This document shows positions 10,641-20,996 of a stretch of 64,000 nucleotides of DNA, one piece after another. This DNA comes from Ramlibacter terrae (lineage in GTDB: Bacteria > Pseudomonadota > Gammaproteobacteria > Burkholderiales > Burkholderiaceae_C). The DNA lies in NCBI GenBank assembly GCA_013127575.1, contig CP053418.1:1798001-1862000 (forward strand), read 5' to 3'. Every line of letters begins with the position of its first letter. The stretch's first letter is position 1. The position numbers and the translations under genes are program-made. Below the pieces are notes generated by a model. The model searched no databases, was not told the DNA's origin, and was given only the letters and a program-made list of their open reading frames with translations.

Positions 10641-11799
10641 TGGTGAAGGGACGCGCGCGGCGTTGTTGCGGGCGGGAGTTCCCGGTAGACGCCGAGCGTG
10701 CGCTGGATGACGAGGCGCTCGTCGAACTCGGCGCGGGCGCGCAAGGCTGCGGCGGCTCCAAGCCGGGAGCGAAGGGTGGGATCGTCGTGCAGGCGTGCGA
10801 TGGCGCGGGCCAGCGCGGAGGCGTCCCGCACCGGAACCAGCAGGCCGTCCACGCCGTCCGTGACGACCTCCCGGCAACCCGGCACGTCGGTCGTGACCAG
10901 CGGCAACCCGCAGGCGCCGGCTTCGATCAATCCTTTCGGCAGGCCTTCACGGTAGCTCGGGAGGACGACGACGTCGACGGACGCGAACAGCGCCGGCATG
11001 TCCGCGACGTGACCCAGCCACTCCACGACGCCTCGGTCGACCCATTCGCGGACCGTGTCGACGGGCACGGCGGCCGGATTGCCGGCATCCGACTCTCCCG
11101 CGATGAGGAAGGTGATGCTCCTGCCCCTGGCCCTGCAACTCCCGCGCCGCCTGCACGTACTCGGCCAGGCCCTTGTCCCAGAGCAGCCGCGCCGGCAGCA
11201 CGACCCGCAGGGGCCGACCTTCCGTCCCGGAGGCGCCCGGTCCGTCGGGCGGAAGCGCCGGCAATCCACACCCGAGCCGGGGATCAGGCGAACCTTGTCG
11301 GCGTCGACCAGCCTCGCGGCGGCGAACAGGGCCACGTCGTCGGGGTTCTGCAGGATCAGGCGCGCCGACGCGCCGCTGAGCGCCAGCCGCAGCAGGGCGC
11401 GTACCAGCGGCCGAAGCACCCGGGCGCGCAGGTCGCCGCTGGTGAAGACGTACCCCATTCCCGCGACGGCATTCACCCGCGCCGGCACGCCGGCGAGCCG
11501 TGCGGCGAGGGAGCCGTAGACGGCGCACTTGATCGTGAATCCGTGGACGAGATCGATGCGCTCACGGCGCATCAGCCGCTGCAGCCACCAGACCAGCGAC
11601 AGTTCGCGCAGCGGGTTCAGGCTGCGCCGCTCCATCGGCGCGGCGATCCGGTGAATCCCATGGCCCTGAGCCGTTCGCCGTACGCGCCGGGCGGGGAGGC
11701 CAGCACCAGGTCATGCCCCGCGTCGCGCAACGCCGAAGCCAGCGACAGCCTGAAGTTGAACAGGTACCAGTCGGTGTTGGCGAACAGCAGGATCTTCAA
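10638..11799 (-). CDS. Family 4 glycosyltransferase
   Basis: GT-B-fold glycosyltransferase of about 386 residues. The N-terminal acceptor domain begins LKILLFANTDWYLFNFRL. The donor half shows VRLIPGSGVDCRRF, VVVLPSYREGLPKGLIEAGACGLP-type motifs (E-x7-E near residue 290) and a VVTDGVDGLLV loop. The start is taken as TTG 11799, overlapping the stop of the polymerase gene upstream (TTTGA), because the first beta strand starts immediately there and no ATG lies nearby. Frame breaks lie near 11640, 11210 and 11110. The end is not sharply resolved: as read, the frame continues into the membrane protein after LPPATTPR, which I attribute to indels near 10640. Likely adds one residue of the repeat unit. 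Confidence 0.8.
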
Positions 11800-12872
11800 A
11801 ATCCGTCTTCCAGCAGGTAGAACCGGTAGGGCAGCCAGGCATACGCGTTCGCGGCGAAGTTCAGCCAGACCATCAGGATCAGCGCGTAGTAACCCACCAC
11901 CGCCGCCGTCCAGGCGGATGCCTTGCCGCGCAGCGCGAGCGGCAGGTGCGAGAACACCATCAGCTGCAGCGGCAGCAGATACAGGCCGATGCGGTCCGGG
12001 GCCGCGGAACTGCCCGAGAACACGAAGTAGACGCCCAGCAGCAGCAGGGACAGCAGCGACATCCAGGTCCACAGCAGCCGCGCGCGGGAGCCAGCTGCAG
12101 CCGCTTGCGCAGCACCGGGAACAGGCCGGCCGCCGCCCCGTTCATCAGCAGGCGGATCAGCGCGCCCTGCGAGCGGTATTCGCGCTGGATGTAGTTGGCG
12201 TAGAGGTCTTCCATGTCGCGCTCCACCAGCGCCTGGTAGCCGACCAGGCTGAGCACGCCGATCCACAGCACCACGAAAAAGCGGTTCCGCGTCGTGGTGA
12301 GCGCGGCGATGGGCAGCAGCAGCACCGCCGAGCGGTGGAAGGTTGCGCCGATGAGGACCCAGATCGCGAAGCGGGTGACGGATCCCTTCTGCAGCGCCAG
12401 CAGGCCGAGCATGGCGAAGCCGAGCGCGATGCCCTGGCGCGAGTAGCCCATGGCCACGACGATCACCGGGTAGGGCACGGCGACCGTCGCCGCAAGCCGC
12501 CGGGCCGCGGCAGGCTGCGGCAGAACGCGACCAGTCCGCACGAGAACACGATCGCTGCGACGACGTTGACGGTGTAGATGCCGCCCCCGACCTCCGCGGC
12601 CACCCAGTTCAGGATCCGGTAACCCGGGTCGCTGCCCGAAATCACCTGCGAGAACTCCATGCCGGCCGCTTCTTCGAGGTGGCCGGGTAGTTGAACCAGT
12701 CGCCGCCGACGCGGTCGCGCAGCCCGATCATGGCGATCAGCGCCACCCCGAAGGAGAACCAGCCGGCGGTGAGCCGTGCCATGCCCGATGCAAGGCGGCG
12801 GCCCCGTTCTTGGGAGGCCAGCGCCATGGAGGCGGGCCACAGGAAAAGGAGCCAGTAGGGTAGGTAAGCCAT
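11796..12872 (-). CDS. EpsG-family O-antigen/EPS polymerase
   Basis: About 358 residues, mainly transmembrane. The first helix is MAYLPYWLLFLWP. Then come IGLRDRVGGDWFNY, the conserved region that identifies EpsG-type polymerases, DPGYRILNW, a central SRQGIALGFAML helix and ATFHRSAVLLL, whose Phe-His-x-Ser is also typical. Wzy-like proteins of this kind join lipid-linked repeat units on the periplasmic side. Frame breaks lie near 12690, 12510 and 12090. The gene starts 9 bp after the upstream glycosyltransferase stop (12882). Its last bases (TTTGA, 11796-11800) overlap the TTG start of the next glycosyltransferase. It is the only good polymerase candidate in the window. Confidence 0.82.
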
Positions 12873-12881
12873 GTTGAAGCG

Positions 12882-13943
12882 TCAGTCCACGTCGCGCGGC
12901 GGCCCCGGCCGGAAGGGCTCCACGCCGACCAGCCGCTCGCACTGCAGGATCACGGCATCGCGGTAGAGCGGCTTGGCCTGCCAGGTCGCGATCGCGTGGT
13001 CTCGCAGCCTCCGGTAAGCCGGCGCGTCGTCCAGCAGTTGCAGGACTTCCGCCGCCGCGGCTTCGGGTTCGCGCACGATCACGGCATTGTGCCCTGCCCG
13101 GCAATAGGCGCTGACTTCGCCGACCGGCGTCACCACCGGCACCAGCCCCAGTTGCATGGCTTCCACCACCGACATGGCCATGCCTTCGTAGCGGCTGGTC
13201 TGCAGGTAGAACGCATGGCCCGGAACGCGGCGCAGGATTTCGGCGAACGGCTGCGGGCCTTCGAAGCGGACGGCCGCCGACAGGCCGAGGTCCGCGCAGA
13301 GGGACTCCAAGGCCGCGCGCTGGCCCGAGTCCGGCCCGATGACCGTGAAGGTCGCCCGCGGATGCCGCTGCCGGATCCGGTGAAACAGGCGCAGCGCCGT
13401 CGGCAGGTCCTTTTGCGGCGCGAGCCGTCCCCAGAAGATGAAGGCCGGTGCGGGCGAAGCGCTCGCCGCGTCCGGCACGATCGGATCCAGCCGGCGCGTG
13501 AGGAAGGGGATCTGCGTCACGGGCGCACGCGGCGGCTTGCGGAAGCGCAGGCGGATCGATGCCTCCGAATCCGCCCAGACCGCTTCGCTCAGCGCCATCG
13601 CGGCCCGCGTGGCCGGGCGGTCGGCCGCGTGCGCATCGACCGAGTTGTGGATCAGCACCACCATGCGCGTGCGGGGACGCAGCAGGCGCACGAGGATGCC
13701 GACCAGGCACGCGCGCCACAGCGACACGATCAACAGGTCCGGAGCTTCGCGGCGCACCGTCCGGGCCGCCTGCAGCAAGGCCCATGGGTTGAAGGTCGCA
13801 CGCCGGCCGCCGGTGGCCGCGCGCGGGAAGACGTAGCGCACACGGAAGTCGATGCCCGGGCTGGAAGCGCCGGACATGGAGCGCGCGGCCTCTTCGGCGC
13901 CCCCGATCCCGTCGTACGGCAACAGGTGGATCACCTTGTGCAT
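12882..13943 (-). CDS. Family 4 glycosyltransferase
   Basis: One of the few uninterrupted long genes here: 353 residues, GT-B fold. The N-terminus (MHKVIHLLPYDGIGGAEEAA) has the GGAE motif typical of GT4 enzymes that open with an acceptor-binding loop. The C-terminal donor domain has PAFIFWGRLAPQKDLPTAL at about residues 165-185 and SRYEGMAMSVVEAMQLG near 258, which carries the E-x7-E-like pair, followed by PVVTPVGEV. The start ATG 13943 overlaps the end of the upstream glycosyltransferase (stop at 13931). Spacing to the polymerase is 9 bp. Predicted to be cytoplasmic, adding a sugar to the growing lipid-linked unit; donor unknown. Confidence 0.88.
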   Translation of the reverse strand: MHKVIHLLPYDGIGGAEEAARSMSGASSPGIDFRVRYVFPRAATGGRRATFNPWALLQAARTVRREAPDLLIVSLWRACLVGILVRLLRPRTRMVVLIHNSVDAHAADRPATRAAMALSEAVWADSEASIRLRFRKPPRAPVTQIPFLTRRLDPIVPDAASASPAPAFIFWGRLAPQKDLPTALRLFHRIRQRHPRATFTVIGPDSGQRAALESLCADLGLSAAVRFEGPQPFAEILRRVPGHAFYLQTSRYEGMAMSVVEAMQLGLVPVVTPVGEVSAYCRAGHNAVIVREPEAAAAEVLQLLDDAPAYRRLRDHAIATWQAKPLYRDAVILQCERLVGVEPFRPGPPRDVD

Positions 13944-15031
13944 AGGCGCCGCAGCAGGGTGTCGTAGCGCTGGAACATCGCGGCCTGGCTGTACTCGCCC
14001 ACCGCGTGCTCGCGGGCGCGCTCCCCCAATCCGGCAGCGCGCGTGGAGGCATCGGCGATCCCGAACAGCGCATGCGCGAAAGCCTCGCCCGACTGCTCCA
14101 CGGCCAGTCCGCAGCCGCCGCCCGCGGCCAGCAGGTTACCGATGCCGGGCACGTCGGAGCCGACGATGGGCAAGCCCATGGCCATGGCCTGCAACAGGGA
14201 CGTGCTGAGCGTTTCTCCCGCGGACGCATGGACGTACGTCGTCGAGCGAAGAGAACCAGCGTTGCAGCGCCTGCTCGTCCAGGTAGCCGGGGAAGTCGAC
14301 CGCTTGCTTCAGTCCCAGTGCCTCGGCGCGCGCGCGCACCGCCGCGAGGGTTTCACCGTCGCCGGCCGGGGTGAGGCGCCAGGCCCCGGGACCGTCGCGC
14401 GCGGCGAGCAGCACGAGGGCGTCGAGCAGCAGGTCGTGCCGCTTGATGCCGGTGAAGCGCGAAGCCATGCCGATGGTCCGGGGCGGGCCGCCGCGCAGGC
14501 CGGCAGCCGCCGGCCGGTAGGCCTCGGTGTCGATGCCATTGGGGATCACGCACACCTTGCCGGCGCGGAAGCCGGCGCCCAGGCGCGCCTGCAGTTGCTG
14601 GCGGTAGTCGTCGGTCAGCACCACGACCCGGTCGGCCAGCAGCATCAACAGGCGCGAGGCGGCCCATTCGGAACGCGTCTTCAGGCCATTGTTCTGGTGT
14701 TCCACCGCCAGCAGCGGGATGCGCCGGCGGCGCGCGTAGAGGGCGCAAGGCACGATCGTCTTGACGCTGTGCAGCACGATCGCGTCGGGCCGCAGCTTGT
14801 CGAGGGCGCGGTAGAGCGCCGGCCAGGCGCCCGGGGGCGGCCTCGCTGCGTCGCGACGTACGCGAAGGGCAGTTCCGCGGAGCGGCAAGTGGCCTCATAC
14901 GCATCGAGCAGCGGCTCGGTGCCGACGAACACCATCGCATGGGACCAGGCGCCGGCGGCGGCGTGCCGCAGCGAGAACGCCACGCTGCCGTGCCCGCCGA
15001 GCCCGGAGAAGAGGACACGGGCGACCTTCAT
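13931..15031 (-). CDS. Family 4 glycosyltransferase
   Basis: GT-B enzyme of about 366 residues read in three frame segments (breaks near 14855 and 14215). The N-terminus MKVARVLFSGLGGHGSVAFSL gives the GLGGHGSV loop. Later come VLHSVKTIVPCALYARRR, VCVIPNGIDTEAYRP near residue 160, TIGMASRFTGIKRHDLLLDA at the start of the donor domain and LLQAMAMGLPIVGSDVPG near 285. The start ATG 15031 follows directly from the first beta strand. Divergent from the methyltransferase at 15143, with 111 bp between. The 3' end overlaps the next glycosyltransferase gene by 13 bp. Confidence 0.85.
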
Positions 15032-15142
15032 CGGCGCATCACCGGCGCGCTCCTGTACATCCCCGGGCGGCACGGTACATTCCCGCCGGTACGTCCACCC
15101 TCGCGCGGCACCGGAGCCTTCGGTCCGCGCCCTCCGCGCGAT

Positions 15143-15907
15143 ATGAGACAACTTGCCAAACGCCTGCTGAACAATTTTGCCATCAACCATTTACTGATCC
15201 TGCTTGGGCAGGATCACCTCATCAAAAAACGCATCAACAACTGGCGGCGGGCCCGTTACGACAAGAACAAGACGCTCCAGGAGAACGTCGGATTCTCCCG
15301 GACGCCGGATGTGGTGGCAGCGGTCGAAAGGGTACACGCCTTCGTGCGAAGCATCGACCGGGATCATCTCGATGCGTCCAGCAAGGTACTGGATATCGGC
15401 TGCGGGGTCGGACTCTACCTCAAGGACTTTCGTACGGAGGATCTGCATGGCATCGACATGTCGGCCGAATTCCTCGCGCAGTGCAAGGAACTCGTGCCGA
15501 CGGCCCGGACCTTCTGGGGGATTACCGGAGATCCCCCTCGAACCGGCTTCGCTGGACCTGGTCATTTCGGTCGGAGTGGTCCAGTACGTGCCGCCTTCCA
15601 AGATCGATCCGTTTTTTCGCAAGATCTGGGCCGAGTTGAGGCTGGCGGACTGGTTGCCATCCAATATCCCCATGCGCTGAATTGGCGAGACCGGTTCTAC
15701 GACGACCTGAGCTATGTCTCGTACACGCCGGAGCGCATCGAGCAAGCGCTGCGCGGGCGGTTCGAGGTGCTCTCGCACCTTCATGCGTTCGACGACAGGC
15801 CGGTTCGCGGCGTGGACGCGAAAAGGTACGGGGAGCCCGGTCAACGGCATTTCGCCAACGGAATGCTGCTGTTGGCGCGGAAGGTGAACGCCCCGTCAGG
15901 AACCTAG
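15143..15907 (+). CDS. SAM-dependent methyltransferase
   Basis: Class I methyltransferase of about 254 residues. Motif I VLDIGCGVGLYL is at about residues 84-95, followed by LHGIDMSAEFL (motif II acid) and a LDLVISVGVVQYVP post-motif near residue 145. The C-terminal half has LVAIQYPHALNWRDRFYDDL. A basic, partly hydrophobic N-terminus (LAKRLLNNFAINHLLILL) may associate with the membrane. Breaks lie near 15525 and 15640. The only + strand gene in a long - strand run. Its last 12 bases overlap the 3' end of the convergent hydrolase-like gene. Presumably methylates a sugar or lipid intermediate of the polysaccharide; target unknown. Confidence 0.8.
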   Translation: MRQLAKRLLNNFAINHLLILLGQDHLIKKRINNWRRARYDKNKTLQENVGFSRTPDVVAAVERVHAFVRSIDRDHLDASSKVLDIGCGVGLYLKDFRTEDLHGIDMSAEFLAQCKELVPTARTFWGITGDPPRTGFAGPGHFGRSGPVRAAFQDRSVFSQDLGRVEAGGLVAIQYPHALNWRDRFYDDLSYVSYTPERIEQALRGRFEVLSHLHAFDDRPVRGVDAKRYGEPGQRHFANGMLLLARKVNAPSGT

Positions 15908-17078
15908 GACGGCCTGCTCCATTTGCTGGGCATCGATGGTGAACTTGGCTGCCCAGTTCAGGTAGCGGTACCCGCCATAGGATCCGTTGATGGGAAACGA
16001 TCCGCGCACGCCGCCGACGGTATCGGGGTTGCCTTCGACCTCGATCGACCGGCGAACGAAGCGGTTGAGCGCACGGGCCGCTTCGAGGTAGCGCGGGTCT
16101 CGGCTGTGCGCGTACAGCAGCAGGAAGTTGTGCGCGATCTGCGAGCTTCCGGTCATGCAAGCCCGTGGGGCGGCGGGTTTCCAGTCGCGGTCGAAACGCC
16201 CCGGGAGGTAGCCCTCGGGCGAGATGCGTGGCAGCAAGGCCTCGGAGGTCAGCACGCACGCGTCCAGCAGTTGCTGGTCGCCGCTGTAGCGCCAGCCTTC
16301 GAAGAGTCCGCGGACGGCGTACCCGATGGTGTGCGTCAGTGGCGTGTCCGGCTGGCCAAGGCAGCAATCGGCGAACCAGCCGTTGGGACGCTGCTTGAAA
16401 CCGCCCATTTCATGTTCTTCAGCGCAGCGTCCGCGTAGCCGTGGCCGGGCGCGACGCGTTCGGCCTCTACCAGCCCCAGGCCACGTGGGTTTCGTAGGCC
16501 TTCTCGCCAGGCGCTGCAAACGGCGTGGGATGCCTTCGCCATGCGCCATCGCCGTCCATGGTGTCGCGCAGCCAGGCTGCCGACTTGTGCATCGGGGCCA
16601 GGTAGGGGTTTCCGAAGCGCGCCGCGCCGGCCGAGAGGCCCAGCAGGATCTGACCGGTGTTGAAGGTGACCGGCACGCGGGGCAGGGCGTTGACGGTGCT
16701 GCCCCGGAAGCCGCCGTCGGGCAGCTGAATCCCGAGAAACCAGTCCAGGACCTTCCGCGCCCTCTGCTCCGCCTCGTCACCGCCCGAGCGGCTGAGCGTG
16801 AGGAACGTTGGAACGATGTAGCCGCTGGTCTCGGGATAGGACTCGCCCCAGCCGTCGATCAGGCTGAAGTGGCTGGCGATGCCGCCGTCATGCGAGGACG
16901 ACTGGTCCTGGGCCCGGTACAGCCACTGGGTGCAGGCCTCGGTGACCGCGGCGATGCCGGGATCGCCAGCCGGCAAACCGGCCCGGTCCGCCCGGTGCGC
17001 CTTCTTGGCTGCCGAAGGCAAGGTGTGAAACCTGATCGCGCTTTTGGCGGTGGTCTTCAGGTCGCTCAGGATCGTCAT
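15896..17078 (-). CDS. Alpha/alpha-toroid (six-hairpin glycosidase-like) protein
   Basis: About 393 residues with repeated helical-hairpin signatures rather than enzyme motifs I can name: CTQWLYRAQDQSSSHDGGIA near residue 50, GWGESYPETSGYIVPTFLTL near 75, LGIQLPDGGFRGST near 115, FNTGQILLGL near 135 and a closing NGSYGGYRYLNWAAKFTID. The alternation of aromatic-rich helices with Gly-Gly-Phe turns is typical of alpha/alpha barrels in glycosidases, epimerases and prenyltransferase-like proteins. No signal peptide is evident at ATG 17078, so it may be cytoplasmic. Breaks lie near 16475 and 16405. Could be an EPS-processing hydrolase or lyase; function not assigned. Confidence 0.62.
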
Positions 17079-17260
17079 GTGCCGGTGTCCTCCCGCAGCT
17101 TTCGCCGCGCCGTGCCAGTGCCAGGCGAAAGCCGGGTTCATGGCCGAGTCAGTCCCTCCGCGACGTAACGGGGGATGGAGGCATTTGGTTTACATTAGTT
17201 TCCCCGAGGTAGAGGAAAGGACTAGGCGCCCTGCAGGAACGCCGAGGCGGGGCAGCCCGG
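17079..17260. other. Intergenic region between two - strand genes
   Basis: 182 bp with no coding potential that I can support. On the - strand it is less GC-rich around 17185-17210 (ACTAATGTAAACC), the sort of sequence that could hold a promoter for the toroid gene, but no convincing -35/-10 pair stands out. It is one of the longer gaps in the cluster and may mark a transcription-unit boundary. Confidence 0.4.
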
Positions 17261-18247
17261 TCAGGGATTCGCGACGAGAAGGTCTTTCAGCGCGCTGAGC
17301 CAACCCGACGGCGAACGGTACGCCCCTTGCCTGTACAAGCCCGCCACGGCCAGCGGGCGCCGGTACCGGCTCAACCGGCGCACGCCGAGCCGAGCGGCAA
17401 GCAGGGAACGCCGTTCCCCGACCGAGCGGGCATATGCCGCCACGTCGGCCTGGCCAACGAGCGGAGCCAGCTCCGGGCCGCGCGCCGCGAGACGTTCTTC
17501 GAGGGCTGCATACATGTTCAACTCGGAGTTGAGGATGTGTCCCGAATGGAGGCGGCGAGCCAGTTCCGTGGCCTTCTGCATGCGAAGTCGAAGCGGGCCG
17601 ACGCGCTCGGTCTTGTTCACGATCACGTTGGACAGGTTCGCCCCGTGCCGCCGGTAGTACTGGAGCGGTTCGGGGTGCCTGTGCGTACGACCGAATGCGT
17701 CGGACAGGTTGAGCAGCCAGTTGTCGTGCGCGATCACGCTGGCCGGCAACGGCAGGGCGATGTCGAGAAATTGCCGGCGCATCGCCGCGCAACACCCCAT
17801 GACGAAACCGGTGTCCGGCAAGCCGTGGTCGCGGACCTGCTGGAGCTTGGTGAACGGGTAAGGCGCCAAGTGGGTGTCGGTCAGGATCGCGTCGTTCATG
17901 AAGCAGAACATGTCCGGCAACGTCGAAGCCAGGCCTGCCATCTTCTCGATCTTGTCGTCGAACCAGACGTCGTCCTGGTCGCTCAGGAACACCAGGTCTC
18001 CGGTGCACATCGACAGGGCCTTGCTGAAGTTCTGGCCGCAGCCGAGATTTCGATCGTTCAAGGCGATCCGCACGGGAAAGGGCGCGGTGCGCGCGAACTT
18101 TCCGAGCAGGTCCAGTGGTATCGTCGGTCGAACGGTCGTCCACCACGACCAGTTCATCGGGTCGACGGGTTTGCGAGACAAAGCTGCTCAGCTGGTCAGC
18201 CAGAATTCGCCACCGTTGTAGGTGGCCATGGCGATGGAGATCTTCAT
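17261..18247 (-). CDS. Family 2 glycosyltransferase, rhamnosyltransferase-like
   Basis: About 328 residues. The N-terminus reads MKISIAMATYNGGEF, then LSSFVSQTRRPDELVVVDDRSTDDT, the GT-A donor site. The DLVFLSDQDDVW motif near residue 90 is characteristic of rhamnosyltransferase-type GT2 enzymes. RDHGLPDTGFVMGCCAAMRR and VIAHDNWLLNL follow. The C-terminal third is basic and helical. Breaks lie near 18190 and 18120, both in the first 45 residues; the remaining 300 residues are open. The ATG at 18247 overlaps the stop of the FemAB-like gene (18244), so the two are coupled. Confidence 0.85.
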
Positions 18248-19311
18248 GGATGCGGGTTCGTCTTTTCTTTGCGATTTTCCCCTGGTCGATGATGTCGAGG
18301 CCGAGCTTTCGGCCGAGCATCACGGACCGCGCGCGCAGGAGCGCATCGAACGCGCGGCACCTGGCGGGCTTGATGTCGATCTTCCAGAGGAAGCCCTCTT
18401 CCAGCTCGCCGCCGAAGCGTTCCTTGAACCGCTGGATGCCTTCCAGCTTCGTGCCGCGCACGTCGGACAGCCGGGCGCCGACGAAATCGTACTTTCTCGC
18501 GCCGCGTTCCTTCAGCCACAGGATGGCCTGGTGGTGAAGGAAATTGACCGCCCCGGTGGGCGCGACCGCGTCGGCCGAGGCCCCGTAGACGTAGAAGCCG
18601 CCGGCCTGGCTCCAGGGCACCAGCAGGGCCCCTGCGGCGCATCGCCGTGGTAGACGACGGCGCACAGCATGGAATCCGGTTGCGCGGCGACCAGTGCCTC
18701 GAAGAAGGCCAGCGGCTCCGCCTGCATGCCATTTCTCGCCATGGTCGCCTGGTAGAGGCGATGGAAGGTGGCGAGCTGGTCGGGCCCTTGCCGGACCTGC
18801 GCGCCCCGGGCGCCGGCGTTGCGGATCCCGTTGCGGTGCTTGGCGTGCAGGTCTTTCCAGAGCTGCTCGACCGGCTTCTGCAGGTCGAGCACGTAGCTGC
18901 CGAAACGCGCGCTCGTGGCGCCTTGCGGCACGCCGCGGAAGACGCACCAGTTGAAAGGCGCCGGAATGCGGTCGGCGAGGGCATGGCTTCGGACGTGCCG
19001 CAGCACGGCCTCCATGCAAAGAGCCTCGCTCTCGGCGTCGAGGGGCAGGCCCCGCGCATCCGCCGGCACATGCAGGAAGCGCAGCGTGGCCAGCATCGCG
19101 CGCTTGCGCGCCAGCGCGGGCACGTAGACCACTGCGCCGTTGGGATCGGTCACTTCGAACAGCACGTACCGGCTGGCCAGCTGGTGGGCGAAGGCCACGC
19201 CGAACGTCGGCCGGAAGCCGAAGGCGAACAGGGCCCAGTCCACCGGCAGGCTTGCGGCTTGCGCTTCGTCGAGCATCCGCACTGGCCGGTTCCCTGCTGC
19301 TGCGTCTTCAT
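18244..19311 (-). CDS. FemAB-like GNAT-fold protein
   Basis: About 355 residues. The segments FNWCVFRGVPQGA, LDLQKPVEQLWKDLHAKHR and NGIRNAGARGAQV, then a second-domain region GALLVPWSQAGGFYVYGASAD and YDFVGARLSDVRGTKLEGI, match the FemAB/GNAT proteins found in exopolysaccharide and PEP-CTERM loci. Classical FemX/A/B proteins transfer aminoacyl groups to peptidoglycan precursors. The EPS-locus members have no proven reaction, so aminoacylation of a sugar is only a guess. The start ATG 19311 overlaps the preceding stop (ATGA). Breaks lie near 19285, 18640 and 18275; the last is needed to reach the stop at 18244. Confidence 0.75.
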
Positions 19312-20107
19312 CGTCCCGGCGCCACCATCTTGCGCAGGGTGCGCTGCATCGACCACTTGGTGCGCCAGGCCGCGAGCAGGCCGCGGTGGAACGGATTGTC
19401 GAACGCCCGCGCCGCCACGTGCGCATACAGCGGCGTGACGTGGGCGGCGCCGGCATGCGGATACAGCCCGAAGTAGGGGTTCGGCGTCCGGAAGCTGCCT
19501 TCGGGATGGAAGCACGGAAGCCCCGTCTTCCACCGGACGTAGGGCAGGCTCACTGGTCCCGCGTGCCGTAGCGCTCGAACTGTTCCCACCAAAGCTGCAT
19601 GGCCGCGTCCAGCGCCGGGTGCGCATGGTTCTTCATCAGGATCGTCGCCTCGACCAGCCCCCGGTCGTCGGCGAAACCCTCGGCCCGGTAGGCCGCCCAT
19701 TCGGCATCGACGGCGGTTCGCTCGCGCAGCTTCCCTTCGGCCAGGCAGGCCTCGATTTCGGCGGCGACGGTGTCGCGCAGCGGGTGCCGGTAGGCGCCGA
19801 GCGCGGCGCCCGAGCGCAGGAACGGCGCGACGAACTCCGCGGTGCGCCCGAGCAGCCGGATGTTGCCGTCGGCGTAGAGCGACGCGTCGTAGCCCGGGAA
19901 CTCCCGGTGCGCCAGCATCTTGTAGTAGCGGTTGGCGGCCTGGCTGCCTGCGAACCTGGAGCGGTCGGCGAGCACCGTGCGCCAGCCTGCAACCCGCGTG
20001 CGGGCGTCGTCGGTGACGAGGACATGGTCGACCGCCGGGTCCGCGTGCAGCGGCGGATAGACGCGGTCGTAGCCACCGAACACGCAGGTGTAGACGAGCA
20101 GCCGCAT
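19308..20107 (-). CDS. DUF616-type glycosyltransferase-domain protein
   Basis: About 266 residues. The N-terminal MRLLVYTCVFGGYDRVYPP, the RYYKMLAHREFPGYDASLYADGN-type core (Asp-Gly-Asn near residue 87) and the NPYFGLYPHA region near the end match DUF616 (TOD1/MUCI70-like) proteins, which are related to nucleotide-diphospho-sugar transferases. One clear break lies near 19555, between ERYGTRD and the LPYVRWKTGLPCFHP part. The ATG at 20107 shares one base with the stop of the upstream GT2 gene. The stop overlaps the FemAB-like start. Probably a cytoplasmic transferase of the cluster. Confidence 0.75.
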
Positions 20108-20996
20108 CACGTTCCCCGGATCGCGGCGCGCAGGCGCCGGCGTGTCCGCGCAGCGGCGTCGCGCAGCAGGCGCGCGGGCAGCGCGAGCGCCGCGCGCAGC
20201 ATGAACGGCGGCAGCGGCGGGGCCTCGGTTCCCTGCGCGCGCGCCGCGGCCCATGCCACTTGGGCCCGGTAGTGGCGCTGCGTCATGAACGTGGGGCGCA
20301 ACAGCGACGCCAGCCATGTCTGCCGCTCCTTGCGGCTCTGGAGGAACCCGTTGTCGCCCGCGATCTCCCCGTGGTGGACGACGGCCGCTTCGTGGTTGTA
20401 CTGGTAGCGGATGCCGAGGAACTCGGCGCGGCCGAAGAACTCGGCCGACGAAGCCGTACATCTTCAGCCGCTCGCTGAACAGGCCCATGCCGATGAAGTC
20501 CTCGCGCAGCATGCAGATGTTGTTCTCCACCGGTACGCGTTCGGCCACTCCTTGCGCAACTGCGGGATGGTCATGGGGTGCAGCGCCGGCAGCCTGCCCA
20601 GCTCGCGCATCTTCCATGCCATGCGCTCGTTGCCCGCGTCCGCCGGGTTGCGCGGACCGCCGGTGACCACGCCCGCCGCGACGGAGCGCTTGTGCGCCGC
20701 CACGAAGCCGGGCACGGGAAAACTGTCGTCGTCGAGGATCACCACCGCGCGTCCGTCGGCGGCCAGGATGCCGAGGTTGCGCGCCAGCGCCAGGCCGTAT
20801 CCCGTGCAATGCGTGTTCACCCACTTGAGGGCGAACGGCACGCGCAGTCCCTCGAGCATGGTTTCGGTGGCGTCGGTCGAGCCGTCGATGGCGACCACCA
20901 CCGGAAGTCGGGGTCGGTCTGGCCGGCGAGGTCGAGCAGCAACTGCCGGAGGACCTCGCACCGGTTGTAGGTCGTGATGACGATCGTCAGTTGCAT
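20107..20996 (-). CDS. Family 2 glycosyltransferase
   Basis: About 296 residues. MQLTIVITTYNRCEVLRQLL opens the GT-A domain, VVVAIDGSTDATETM follows after a break near 20895, and VVILDDDSFPVPGFVAAH near residue 95 is the DxD-type metal site. The C-terminal part (NNICMLREDFIGMGLFSERL, then a basic helical tail) is reached through breaks near 20535 and 20445. The start ATG 20996 lies 10 bp inside the end of the upstream GT4 gene. Belongs to the same coupled run that adds residues to the repeat unit. Confidence 0.8.

Noticed and set aside
9986..12577. 863-residue + strand open frame
   Set aside because: It lies opposite three coupled polysaccharide genes with clear motifs; its composition is arginine/alanine-rich without any domain.
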